Numbered from the stretch's first letter, positions 12,301 through 22,245 are shown. The stretch is 64,000 nt of DNA from Dactylorhiza incarnata (GCA_033032865.1 JAWHQI010000009.1:11426001-11490000); one strand, 5' to 3'. The notes: generated from the sequence alone by a model not told the origin. Numbers and translations are program-made.

Positions 12301-15038
12301 CATTCCTGAAAGGACTCCCTGTCCTCCTAAGTCTCCTGCTCATCCATCTCCTGCTCATCCATCTCCTCCTCCTTCTCCTCAAAGAGACAATTCTTCTCTA
12401 CCACCATCATCCACTCAAATAGTCTCTACCACCCTCACAACTCCTTCTCTACCTACCTCTTCTCAAACACCTGCTCCTCAAACAGCAGTTTCTCCACCTC
12501 CTTTATCACCCATACCTCATGTATCAACTAACTTCTCTCCAGCCTCATCACCACCTTCACCACTCTCTCCTCATCCCAAACCACAACATGAACCATCTGC
12601 ATCTACTAAATCTCTCCTCACTCAGTGCATTGCATCAGCAACTCAAACATTCCAAGCAATGCTGGATGAGCACTGCTCCCAGATTCATTCCTCAATCCTA
12701 CACATGCACACCCAAATAGATGGGGTCAGTGCCTCTGTGCAAAGTCTGAAGAACTCTCTCTCTTCCTCAAGAGTTACCAAGTCTTTCTTAACCTCCTTGG
12801 CCAAGATGGTCAAGAAGGGGGAGAAGCTTGATGAAGAGCAGCCTTCCAATCTTAAATCTCCCTCACACAAATCCCCTCCTTCTTCAAAATCTGACAGTCT
12901 TGCACTGCTCAAGACAATTGGGAATGAGATAGTACCTGAGCTACACAATGATGAACAAACAATATAGGTACTCAACATAGCAAGAGATGCTGCAAATCAA
13001 GTGGCACTACTACAAGGGGAGGGAAGCAGAGCAGAAAATGAGGCTGAAAAGGAAGAAGGTGAGAAAGAGCTGAATACTGAAAAAGTAAATGAAGCTGATG
13101 CTGGGAAAGAGAAAGAGCCAGATGCTGTGATGGCTGAAGAAGGGGCTCAGGAGTCAGGGGCAGGGGGAGCTGAGACTCAGGGGGAGCAAATGGCTGAGAC
13201 CCAGGGGGAGCTGAGGGAGTCACCTGCTACTGGGAAAGAGCAATCCACAATAGAATTCAAGAGAAAAAGAAAGACTCCTCCTACCCCTCCTGAATAATAC
13301 TTGAAAACAATGCTTCATATACTTTATGATTGGTCTGAACATGAAGTTTGCTTATGACTGTGTGAAATCTTCATTATCTGTACAAATGCTTTGATATGTT
13401 AATTATAGCCTAAATACAATTTCTCTCTAAATAGGGTTAAGATAAATAGGGGGAGATTGTTGGGGAAATGATTTCTCTTAACCCCTAGAAATGAGTTAAA
13501 GAAGAATTCTAAGAATGAAAAATAAGGCTAAGTAAATATGCGTCGAATAGTATTCAACGCAACGTCGAGATAAAATCGACGTTTCTATCAGAATGAGTCG
13601 AAGTAGCTCCAAGCAGAAGTCGATGTATCCTATGTCGACGTAGCTCTAACTTCTAGTCGACGTATCTTGAGAAGTCGACGCACCCTAGTCGACGCACCTT
13701 CCTTATTCTCCTCTCGACGTCTAGATAGGATGTATTCGACGCTTGCGTCGAATAGTAATCGACGCACGTCGATCTTTATGACAGAATTCAAAATCGCCAG
13801 ATCTCTTTCCTTATCTTATAGATCTGATTTATCTGGAATCAATTTATGTCTTATAGCCGTTCTGAATCTTTCTTTTCCTCTATTAGATTCTTGGCTAAAT
13901 TGATTAAATCCTTTATGGACATTATTTGAAATCAGATTGAATACTTTCCTTCTATGGATATAACTGTTATGTAAATTTCTCTTTCTTTCTAATACTCTGC
14001 CTTCTAATTGATTACTCTCCTATAGTGTTATTTTAATGAACAGAGCTATAAATAACCAAGGAGGTCGGCAGAGAAAGGGGACTAGGTGATTCACCATTTT
14101 ACATTTGAAAAAGAGGAAAAGCTCCCAAGTGATAAAGAGAGAATTGAGAAATAGACCTGCAGCAATATTCAAGCATTCTTCTTCTCCTGCTTCTGAAATC
14201 ACTCTGCTGCAAATTCTGATAGCTCTCACATAAGAGGGAAAAGCTACAAATCTTCTTCTCTCTATAGAAGAAAGATTTAATTCACTACTTCTTGTGCTTC
14301 CAATCTTCTTGCTAGGAAGAAGATTCATTCTTGTTTTAAATACTTCTTTTCCTTTTTCTTATTTTCATTCTCACATATTGTAAAAGAGTTTTTAGAATCA
14401 CTCTTCAAAAAATTCAGTTGTACTGGTTCTAAGAGTCTCCTCGTCAAAAGACTCAGTTGGTTCTAAGAGTCTCCTTATCAAAAGACTCAGGGTGGTTCTA
14501 AGAGTCTCCTTATCAAAAGACTCAGTGCAAGATAGTGAATTCCTACCAAGGGGGTAGAAGAGTGGACTACCCAAAGTTTGGGGAACCACTATATTTTCTT
14601 GTGTTGTGCTGTGATTTCTTTTCTTGCATTTACTTTCTTTATTTGTTTAATTCTTATTGGTGTGTGTGTAGAAGCTCTAATATGTGATCATACACATATA
14701 TATTTACTTTGCACAAAATTTTTTAAATCTCTATTCACCCCCCCTCTAGAGAATTCTAGTGAGGTTAACTGTGCACTTTCAAGAGGCGAAGCTTAGAAAC
14801 AGTAACAGAGTATTCTCGCGTGACGGGTAATCCTTACCTTGTCGACGGATTTGTCGCTAGGGGAAGACTGCAGATCGACAGTATCGTCTCCCAGTCGGCG
14901 AGCGGCCTTCGCCTTCTTTGTTTTCGGCACAGGAGAGGGGGACGGGCGAATCATCCACGCTGGGGGCTTCATCATCATCGACACCTCGCGATCCTTGGAA
15001 GCCTTCAGGCGAGCCTCCATTTCTTTGGAGAGAGGCAT
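6373..15038 (-). CDS. Antisense gene 2 of Tat-A: unknown 319-residue protein, 4 exons, split by a retrotransposon in intron 1
   Basis: Exons 15038-14838, 7283-7190, 7109-6870 and 6797-6373 join to 960 nt with every phase consistent and no internal stop. All introns are GT/AG (donors AAG/GTAAGG, GATG/GTACAT, CGG/GTAAGT). Intron 1 was about 60 bp before element B1 (7293-14781) landed in it, 9 bases from the acceptor. The start at 15038 was chosen because it is the first ATG downstream of a TATA box at 15116-15109 and opens the frame that splices cleanly. The protein begins with a basic region (PKTKKAKAARR), continues with a Pro/Gly-rich segment (PPPASPGQQGQRTPSP, YPPGKGKTHIPYYG), then a charged helical part (EVIKQRTAELFQKQNQMLQD) and a C-terminus ending in RWQWLPY. 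No family is recognised. Other possibility: a second accessory protein paired with antisense gene 1, since both face away from pol. Confidence 0.7.
7288..7292. repeat. Target-site duplication AGAGG of element B1
   Basis: AGAGG lies directly before the 5' LTR (7288-7292) and directly after the 3' LTR (14782-14786). This proves the element inserted as a unit and fixes both ends. Confidence 0.95.
7375..7606 (+). repeat. Cluster of CGTCGA/TCGACG palindromic motifs in B1 U3
   Basis: More than a dozen GTCGA/TCGAC words lie in about 230 bases. The first unit (7375-7395) is a perfect inverted repeat: arms GCGTCGAATA and TATTCGACGC around one G. Others have 6-8 base spacers or single changes. The copy in the 3' LTR is 13540-13771, where the first unit carries one mismatch. 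The cluster sits about 280 bases upstream of the TATA box. Confidence 0.9.
7882..7890 (+). promoter_or_regulatory. TATA box of B1 5' LTR
   Basis: TATAAATAA in the middle of the LTR, also present in the 3' LTR at 14047-14055. It would drive the genomic RNA. Confidence 0.7.
8260..8362 (+). repeat. Three copies of a ~34-bp repeat in B1 R/U5
   Basis: GGTTCTAAGAG starts at 8260, 8294 and 8329. Each unit holds an inverted pair GAGTCT ... AGACTC. The 3' LTR has the same. Element B2 has related units in its 5' LTR (about 41279-41410, minus), which links B1 and B2. Confidence 0.85.
8628..8638 (+). promoter_or_regulatory. Primer-binding site of B1 (initiator tRNA-Met)
   Basis: TGGTATCAGAG begins three bases after the LTR end and matches the complement of the 3' end of plant initiator tRNA-Met. 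Confidence 0.9.
8728..11081 (+). pseudogene. gag: B1 gag with two zinc knuckles (one stop, one frame change)
   Basis: From ATG 8728 the protein runs through a copia gag (UBN2-like) domain: AQIKDYASTRPPMCNLEKFAVWK start, then DALTKMVEGSG and LMSLPSSWDSRTWAIRD. The first zinc knuckle, C-x2-C-x4-H-x4-C, has lost its second Cys to a TGA at 9594-9596 (CYS stop RNPGHIAPEC). An acidic Ser/Asp/Glu region and a coiled coil (about 9985-10200) follow. One base is missing near 10260, so the frame changes. The last part is Asn/His/Tyr-rich and ends in a second, intact knuckle (CHICNKAGHLAKQC) just before TAA at 11081. Gag would form the particle and bind RNA. A knuckle at each end is not the usual copia layout. 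Confidence 0.85.
10531..10752 (+). repeat. CGTCGA/TCGACG motifs inside the B1 gag coding region
   Basis: The LTR motif recurs at least six times within the coding frame (for example 10561-10567, 10628-10648, 10736-10748). It encodes a recurring Ser/Thr-rich word ending in Arg-Arg or Arg-Arg-Leu (ASTSSRRL, STSNRRN, NTNRRD, SNRYRR). Confidence 0.8.
11153..11402 (+). repeat. CGTCGA/TCGACG motif cluster upstream of the B1 accessory gene
   Basis: About ten motif copies, several as arms with 6-7 base spacers (for example 11214-11233). They fill the non-coding gap between gag and the accessory ATG at 11512. A TATA-like TTAAATAG lies near 11412. Confidence 0.8.
11512..13297 (+). pseudogene. B1 accessory gene: plant transposon protein-like, one intron, one stop codon
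   Basis: Exon 1 is 11512-11779 and exon 2 is 11874-13297; the 94-bp intron is CAG/GTATAT ... TTAG and the joined length is 564 codons. The N-terminal part (MAPKINSGFDIDLESFQAAAENYK) and the middle (EEYRLLADIVGKILLCKISANDAVPKQQL ... WTRQIPKPG) resemble what databases call 'putative plant transposon protein' (PF20167-like, from memory). A long Pro/Ser/Thr-rich stretch (about 12300-12600), a helical region, a Glu/Ala/Gly-rich segment and a basic tail KRKRK follow, the last like a nuclear signal. An in-frame TAG at 12965-12967 interrupts it. Relatives lie at 38302-36571 and 34911-34076. The function is unknown. Its place after gag, where pol would be, and the nuclear-signal-like end argue for a regulatory rather than a particle role, which is inference. 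Confidence 0.7.
13448..13457 (+). promoter_or_regulatory. Polypurine tract of B1
   Basis: AGGGGGAGAT directly abuts the 3' LTR and would prime plus-strand synthesis. Confidence 0.85.
13458..14781 (+). repeat. 3' LTR of B1 (1324 bp)
   Basis: It begins TGTTGGGGAAATG and ends GCACTTTCA, followed by the duplicated AGAGG. It is very similar to the 5' LTR, so insertion is fairly recent. Confidence 0.95.
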
Positions 15039-15108
15039 CGGAGGACAGCTACAGTGAGGAGAAGAATGAGGGGGAGAAGAAAGTGAAGACACCCTTCAGC
15101 TCGAGTGG

Positions 15109-15116
15109 TATTTATA
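15109..15116 (-). promoter_or_regulatory. TATA box of antisense gene 2
   Basis: TATAAATA on the minus strand, 71 bases upstream of the chosen ATG at 15038. GCGAG/CTCGC words lie upstream (15196-15290). Confidence 0.6.
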
Positions 15117-15286
15117 GCCTAACGGTGGGGCCCACAGAAAGATTCCCGACAAGACAGCTGTCGCCAAGCGAACACCCAGGGTTGGATGATTCTTTGCGAG
15201 CTTAGGACAACCTCGCAAAGAGCGGGGATTGTGTACAACCTGGGGTATTCGCCAGGCTGATAGGAGGGCGAGATAGGAGGGAGAGA

Positions 15287-15900
15287 TGAGTACTCGCCGA
15301 GTACCCGCGAGACGACCTATTCTCGGCAACATGGGGGTTTGCGAGGTCGGATCCCGGCATGCGGCCTCTAAGAGAGGGACTCGCGGACCAGCGAGCGAGG
15401 CACGCGAGAGGACAATGCGAGCTCTCGCGAGTACTGTCCTCGCAGGCCCTTTGTCCCTAGGCAAATGAAGGAAATTATCCTTTTACCCTCGTGGCCTGCC
15501 AATAGCCCCTCCGAACAGCGGAGATTGGCTATCAGCAGACCAAATCTGGGGTGGGAATAGTAAAATCGAGAGGCGGATTCCTACTATTTGCAGGCCTGAT
15601 CAGAAAGTCTATAAATAGGATCCAAAGGGCACCTTTGGAGAGAACTTCTTTTTTTTGGAGCTTCTCTCTCCTCAGGCCTTCCTTAAGCTATCCAAGGTGC
15701 CCAGGCTTCAACTTTTGGCTTGGGAGGGGAAGCGCTCCAAAGATCTTCCAGGTATGTGGTGGGTCCTCCTTGCTGAGCCTTAGGATCAGTGTCCAACTCC
15801 GAGGCTCCGGTCTGTTCTCTCGCGAGATTAATAAGTGCCAGTCGCTCCCCAACCCGTTGGGGGCCCCGAACTCCACCGAGACCATTTATTGGTTTCAACA
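15287..15900 (+). repeat. 3' LTR of Tat-A (start tentative)
   Basis: The right end (GGTTTCAACA) is firm because the same end occurs at 63142. The left end is placed at TGAG 15287 because a purine-rich tract (15262-15286) runs into it. U3 (15287-15460) is crowded with CTCGC/GCGAG words, and a TATA box (TATAAATAG, 15610-15618) follows. The stretch from about 15500 matches the reverse strand of 63142-63560 with many substitutions. Confidence 0.75.
15610..15618 (+). promoter_or_regulatory. TATA box of Tat-A LTR
   Basis: TATAAATAG. The corresponding site in the Tat-B LTR is at 63441-63433 (minus). Confidence 0.7.
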
Positions 15901-18471
15901 GAGAGAATGTCGGATGGCCGATGAGTTTTACTCTAAGGCAACCCGCACGATGGACGGTCGGGGAGGGCAACCCGTGCGAAACTATTAGAACAACGTGGGT
16001 CTTAGACCGTATGCAGGATGATACGGAGTGTGTAGGCGGTGGTCACGGGAAAACTGCCTCGGCCAAATACAAGCCTAGATATCCCCTCCCTTATAAATGT
16101 TATATTATGTCTGTTTGGTATCAAGAGTTAGATTCTGTTTGTGGTTCTAATAACTTGTCTTTAGCACATGTGACAGGTACGGGTGAGAGAAAACACCCAA
16201 GTGTGGAGGAAGCCACATTGTAGGCTACTCCAGGTACACACTCGTCGCATTTTTTTGTTGTGCCCGGTCCCATGATATATATATATTGACAATGAATCCT
16301 TGATAGATAGAATTTAATGTGGCGGCGAAATTGATATTATTCCTCCGGGTCTTGAGTTTGAGGTTTCTATGATAGTGAATCTTCCGCTAAATGTCTTCTG
16401 CAAAGTACTATAATCTGCACTCTTTGATGATGTCTTCCGCTAGAGAACTACTTCCCTACTCTGTCGGTGTGTAGTGACTTTCGCTTAACATCACCCCTAG
16501 GCGTGACAATGGAGTGTTCAAGGAAGGAGGTTGGAGAAGCTAGTACCTTCACCCTTCGGGATCGCTTCGACGTCGTGCTGAAAGGGTGGTGTGCAATAAG
16601 ATCCCCCGGTCGGACCGCCGATTTGGGAGGGGGGTCTTACACGTATGACCAATACGAGTACAACAGAACTCGATCCATCCCGATCGGAGGTCGTTTACAA
16701 AAAACGACCATTTTGAGTATCGTAGCACGTCGCAACCACGTGGTCATAAATTAGTAACCAGATGCACTCCGATTTGACTCCCATTAGTTCCATCAGACTC
16801 GTGTGGTCCATACGAGCACCACTGAACTCGTTGCACTCCGATCTGGGGTCATACGGAAAATATGTCTATTTCAAACTATGCAAACTGCCCCGGCAAAATG
16901 CGCGAAATACGAAGCACACGAACTCGGAATCGGCTCTAATAAATCTTGATGGACCCCCGGGACCATGGAGGACCTCACCCTAAGTTGACTTTGGTCAACC
17001 CCCCCCCCCCCCTCCCCCAAGCTTGAAAGTTTGGAAAAAGAGAAGAAAAAGGGGGGGGGGGGGGAGATAGAGCCTCCTCCGACAAGGGGAGGAGGGCTGC
17101 CCATGGGTGGGCAGCCCTTAGGGTAGTTAAGGGGAGGGGGGGGGGGGGGGGGGGGGAGAATATATCTCCCCCCACCTACCCTCCCTTTTTGTCCCACATC
17201 GTGGGTAAAGGAAGGGAGGGCTCCCTCCTCCCCAATAGAAGGGGGGAATCTCCTGTAATTTTTTGAGATTTTTAGGTGGAGTTTTGATTTTTTTTAACCC
17301 CTATACAAGGTTTATTTTAAAGAATTAAAAGCCCAAATGAGTTTGGAAAATTCCCAAAAAATTATAGGCTCTAATTTAGGGTATTTTGCAACTACTACCA
17401 AAGTTGGAAGGTGTGACCTTTTCTTTTGGTCATTTAGAAGTCTTTAACGAGCAAAATAATTACCCTAAAGTGAGGAAAATTAATTAAGGTAAATTGGCGG
17501 ACTCACGACACGTATTTTAGCTACATAGCAAGGTTATGATTATTGATTTAAGAAATCAACTAAGTAAAGTACCGACGCGCAATTTGGGTCGAAATCGCGA
17601 GGCGACACTACCAAATCAATAACGGCAAGATATTTGAAAATGTGAACATAAGAAATCTCATAAAGTATAAGTCAACTCTGATTGATAACTAAAATAATCA
17701 AGCTCCTATGAACGGAGAAGAGACCCCTATTAACGTGTATTGAACGGAACTTCCTCCTACGAATGGAGTCGACATTGAAGCCTCATGTTATGGAGTGATT
17801 GGACTACTAACCCTTTTTATTTATTATGCTCTCCAGTTTCGTACTGGTCCTGTATTTGCTTTATGCATTTATTCATTAAATCCAGTCTCGCACTGGTCCG
17901 CCTACTTATGCTTTCTGTTTATTCTTGTAGCAATCCAGTCTCGCACTGGTCCTGCATTTCGGCCCCTGCTTCCGGCCTTTCTTACTGCTTATGTTGCACT
18001 TTATATATTTTAGTGCTAACCTCGGTCCTACGCTGGCAAGAGGTGCTTCTCCTCCTTTCTGTGAGGCCTTAGTTGGGGAAAACCCGGAGTTGAGTCCCTC
18101 CTCCTATGTTACCCGCAAATAAGGAGCCCTCCTACCGCCGTGCCTCTCGGTCAAAAGTTGAGTAACCAGTCGAGTTAAGAATGTCGCGTCGGACTTAAAG
18201 CGCTTACTCTCGTTTAAGCTAATGGAAGGTTGTTTTGAATTTGGCGGGTCGGTCACGCCCGTAGACCGTTCGTACCGGTGCGGGAGGGTTGACGACTCAT
18301 GGTGACAGGGAGATGTGCACCACGGGTTATCACCACTCCGAACCAACGGTTTTGCCTCCACTGGTCGGCCTAAATTTCGGAATCGCCGGATGTTGCTCAC
18401 ATCTAGTTAGTACACCAAGTTGTACGGGAGGGCCTGAGTGATACAGTACGACTACATTCAGAAGTGGCAGG
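15901..18471. other. Unclassified non-coding repeat-like DNA
   Basis: No convincing gene was found on either strand. Reading frames are short, and the longest minus-strand ones are poly-proline artefacts of C/G runs. Visible structure includes a G/C-run block (16999-17156), GTTGACTTTGGTCAACC inverted words (16983-17000), and three short copies of CCAGT(C/T)TCG(C/T)ACTGGTCC at about 17832, 17882 and 17937. It is probably LTR or internal DNA of an old element into which Tat-A and the solo LTR inserted. The last bases (ACTGG, 18472-18476) are the solo LTR target duplication. Confidence 0.5.
16999..17156. repeat. C-run, two G-runs and an inverted repeat
   Basis: C run 16999-17012, G run 17051-17064 and a long G run 17131-17156 broken by one A. 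Between the G runs, 17093-17118 is an inverted repeat (arms AGGGCTGCCCA / TGGGCAGCCCT, 4-base loop). Lengths of such runs are error-prone in assemblies. Confidence 0.8.
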
Positions 18472-20643
18472 ACTGGTGTAAGACCCCCTTTTTTTTTAAA
18501 ACCCGGGTCTTATGCCTAGAACCGCCGCTTGCAGTGACACCCTCACTCGGGAAGGTCGCCACTACAAAACGCCGATCCTGACGGCCTTATCGATCACAAA
18601 GAAGTAAACTTAAACAAACTTATAGAAGCCAAGTCCATATCACGTAGAAAGTAAAACCATCATCAAGAGATGTCCACATCAAATATCTGAATAAAAGGTA
18701 CGATAATAATAAAGGGCTCATGCCATGTACATCAATTCCTCACTACATTTTCTCTCACGGAAGCATTAAATACTAAAGCTAAACGATGCTCACGGATCCT
18801 GCCAATAGTGCTCCTGTGCTAGACTGCCCCATCTCCATCTGCACCGGCTTCTGGTGTTGCAGCATCTCCTCGGTCCCCTAAAATGATAAGGTCCAACGAC
18901 CGTTAGTCAAAAAGACTAAGCCAATCCCCCACCCCTCCCCCGGTGACTCCTAGGCACCGAGCGGGAGGAATGAGGCGGAGGACAACAAGGGGTGTAAACA
19001 ATGGCAGATGACGGGGATATAATCTACAGTGAATGCTACCACTATGCAATATAAATATCATAACTGAAGCAGCAAATAAAGTAGAGTAAGAACAAGTAAA
19101 GTAAACAAGTAGAATAACTATATAAAGGTAAGTAAGGAAAAGTAACCGTTGATTTATAGGAATGCCCACACAAACCTATAAACCAATGGGGTCGTTTAGC
19201 AAGGCATATCGTATAAGAAGTCACATAACCAACTTATACGATAGGGGTAGGGGTTGAAATGCAATGTTGATGCTATGTTATGCAAGGTATGCAGTTAAAT
19301 GTTATGTTCACACAAGTGCAACTCACACGCTACGACTCTATGCGCACAGACCTTTAGTTCCCCCTTTTTGGAGCTAGCAAAACTCCCAGGATACTTCTTT
19401 AGTGGCAAACAGAAGCGGTGGGTTGGGCCTCGCCCACCTCTAGGTTGGTATTTGCACTACCGTACCTAGACCCTTCGTACGCCTCAACGCTAAGAACACA
19501 ACAGTGGAGCAACTGCGTACTCTTGCTGGTTAGACCACCAGACTTGTCTTGGTAAGGGTTATCCACACTTACCGAGCCCAAGTATTAATGTCGGTGCAAC
19601 GACCATCAACACTAAGTACCCACCACCTTATGCACATGCAAACATGTTTACCATCTATCTCCTAGCCATAAGCTCCTCGGGCTAATCCGCCTGTCACAAT
19701 AAACGGCTGAGTCACAAACCCACCAGACTAAATTAGTCTACTGCTATAACCACCGAGTCTACCGCTCGTGAGACCAAACCGACTAACATACCCGTGACAA
19801 CGGGGTGTGAGTGAGTGTATTACTAAGTTAATCTTGTATAACAACTTAGCCCTACAATTTATGGTTAACCTTGGACTTCCCGAGGATTACCATGTAAGGG
19901 GCTCGCTATGGTACTAGGAACTATACTGGGATGACACCCTAAGGCTCCCATTCTCAAGGCATTTAATGTAATTGGTATCTACCCATATACATGACCCTCT
20001 TACCATTTCACTTGTGTTAACCCTAGGTGGTTTATGACACGTTAGGGGAAAGACGATCTTTCGTCAATCCTAAGCACAACCTTACCCTTAACTCACCAAG
20101 CACTCCAGTCACATAAACTCCTTTTTGGTGGCCTCAACCTCTTCAAGATGACCACATACACCAACTAAAACCCAATTTCTCTTAGTAGGTCACTGGTTAC
20201 CCAAGTTTTACTATTTTACTATACGTAGACCAAACGAACTATATGAACCACATAAGTAGAAGTACTCCAAATACTCATCCTCATGACACAATATTATTAC
20301 TGGGGCACTATCATGACATTAAAAGACTAAATCCAGAGATTCATATTTTTTTCTTAACATTTTAGCATTTATTTTAATTTCTCCAATATTTGTCAAGTAT
20401 GAATATGAACATGAAGTGTAAGGTATCCTTATGATATGGCTCCCATAAAATTAAAATAAATCTATCAGGCCAAAATAACAGTAAGTACAGAATGTCACAA
20501 TTTTACAATCAGGAATTGTCCACTAATTATAATATTTAGCATCTATCCAAAGTGGGAGGCTAATGAAGAAACCATCAAAAATACTTACTCAAAAATTTTG
20601 GAAAAACTACAAGACCTTCATCTTAGTCAGAAAAGTCTACTGG

Positions 20644-22221
20644 TGATGAGTAATTTATTTACTCATCTTTTAGTTTAGGTTTATTATGTTTTTCATATAA
20701 AATTTTGTTATTTTTAGGAATTTTATCATATAAATCCTTCCATTGCTATTTCATAAGCTAACTTAAGTTTATTTTGTGTTTTCAGGTTTTCTGGGTTGTT
20801 TCGAGCAAAAAGTTAAAATTACCACCCCAGGTCACGGGCGTGACCATGGGCGTGTAACCTACGAAATACTCCAGACCTGCTTCTGCCACTCCAGGGACGC
20901 TCCGTGAAGTTTTCGCCAAGTACACGCCCCAGGTCACGGGCGTGACCAAGGGCGTGAGCCAATGTCACGGCCACGACCCACCACAAGCATCCGGAGCACG
21001 CCGCCATGTCAATTAAAATTACATGCCCTCAGTCACGGGCGTGACATCCAGCACACGAGCGTGACTTTTCCCGCGCCAATTTCCCGCCGAAGCTTCCTGC
21101 CAGCAGCACTTAATTGAGATTACACGCCCTAGGTCACGGGCGTGACCTAGGGCGTGACATGTCCGTAACGCCTGCATTGAAACCAGACGGCGCCCTTCCC
21201 GCACCCAGCCGATCGCGCCCCTTACACGCCCTTGGTCACGGGCGTGACCAAGGGCGTGTAACACCAAAAATTCAGCTATTTAATGGGAGCTTTTCCAGAT
21301 GTTTGGGGACGAATTTTGGGAGTTCTAAGTTTATTTTCTCACACTGTTTTTGTCATTCTTAAGCTTGTAATCTTCCTTCTTAGCTTGCACTTTCATTTCA
21401 GGTTTGTAACTTCTTGTTTCCTAGTTGTAATTTCTTTTCAATTAATAAAATAGTACTTCTTCTCTTATTCTACTCTCAATCTTCATTATGCACTTCTTGT
21501 ATTTCATCAATTCCTCCATCTCCATGAGTAGCTAAATTTCATTAGTACTCGACCGAGATGATCCAAGGAAAATATAATTCATAATTCAGTTTAGAACTTC
21601 TTTTTCTCTTATTTAGATCGCTTAAGATTTATCCTTGAATTTATATTGATTGAGATTATATTATCGATATATAATCTCATTCTTGTTTTCGTAGTCTAAT
21701 AATCGAGAGGTTTTGAGTTCGAATCGATCATTTCAAGGATAAAGAAATTTGAATGCACTCCTCGAGAGAGGACGACATAAATCTCCCGGATTGGAGTTAT
21801 ATCCAATAGAGGGGTTCACTTCGATAAAGCGAGTTTTAGGGGTTTCGATTCTAGAACGAGAGTTCGATTGATCAACCTAAACTCAGTTAGGCGTATCCTT
21901 GAGAGAGGTGCGTTCATAATTCGGGAACCTCCACAGTCAAGCATTTCTTTTAAGAGAATTAGAAGTTTTATTTCTTTATTTATTTATTTTTTCTAAGGTG
22001 ATTCAAGGTTGAGTGCTAATCCTTCTTATTATAGTTTTAACAATTTATTTCTCTTTCTTGCAACCAACCAACCCAAGTTTATTTCGATAAAATAATAGAG
22101 ATTTTCCGAAGTAAGAGTACTCAACCGCCCCGAGTCTAATACGACTTTGTTTTAACAACCTATACTACATTCGATACGGTACACTTGCCATTATCATTTG
22201 CAAGTATAGTTTTGCGCATCA
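20644..22221 (+). repeat. 5' LTR of Athila (1578 bp)
   Basis: It contains the palindrome cluster 20822-21260, a TATA-like TATTTAA at about 21275 just downstream of it, and ends GCGCATCA. Confidence 0.95.
20822..21260 (+). repeat. Palindrome cluster TCACGGGCGTGA in Athila U3
   Basis: At least six TCACGGGCGTGA-type cores occur. Two extend into long hairpins around a GG centre: 21123-21156 with 16-base arms and 21223-21260 with 18-base arms (TACACGCCCTTGGTCACG and its complement). The 3' LTR has the same at about 29760-30217. Confidence 0.9.
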
Positions 22222-22227
22222 AGTTTT

Positions 22228-22245
22228 TGGCGCCGTTGCCGGGGA
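22228..22245 (+). promoter_or_regulatory. Primer-binding site of Athila (tRNA-Asp)
   Basis: TGGCGCCGTTGCCGGGGA matches the complement of the 3' end of plant tRNA-Asp, the usual Athila primer. It starts seven bases after the LTR. Confidence 0.92.

Larger units (their letters stand above)
7293..14781 (+). mobile_element. Complete non-autonomous copia-like element B1 (gag + accessory gene, no pol)
   Basis: Two near-identical LTRs (7293-8625, 13458-14781) begin TGTTGGGG and end TTTCA. A primer site for initiator tRNA-Met, a gag, an accessory gene and a polypurine tract lie between them. No protease, integrase, RT or RNase H motif is present in the 4.8-kb interior in any frame. It therefore fits the TR-GAG class of non-autonomous LTR elements, with the unusual addition of a spliced second gene. 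A partner element, probably of the copia SIRE/Maximus type judging by the gag, would have to supply pol. Element B2 (35097-42691) is a relative. Confidence 0.92.
1..15900 (+). mobile_element. Tat-lineage Ty3 LTR retrotransposon (Tat-A), 5' part outside window
   Basis: The end of pol, a 98-bp tandem array, two antisense genes and a 3' LTR follow one another in the order seen in Tat/Ogre-type elements. Assignment to Tat rests on a second, plant-acquired type RNase H domain between the usual RNase H and the integrase. The LTR end, finishing in GGTTTCAACA at 15900, recurs on the opposite strand at 63142, which supports that boundary. A 7.5-kb element (7293-14781) is nested inside. The 5' LTR, gag, protease and most of RT lie left of the window, so no target duplication can be checked. 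Confidence 0.85.

Noticed and set aside
15901..16300. Continuation of the Tat-A LTR beyond 15900
   Set aside because: Tat-B shows the LTR ends at GGTTTCAACA, and sequence after it differs between the two copies.
16871..17197. Poly-proline protein on the minus strand
   Set aside because: Produced entirely by the C and G homopolymer runs; no start context or homolog-like motif.
22228..22245. tRNA gene
   Set aside because: Only the 18 bases complementary to tRNA-Asp are present, at the expected primer site; the same applies to the tRNA-Met-like sites at 8628, 40983, 44528, 47648 and 59113.
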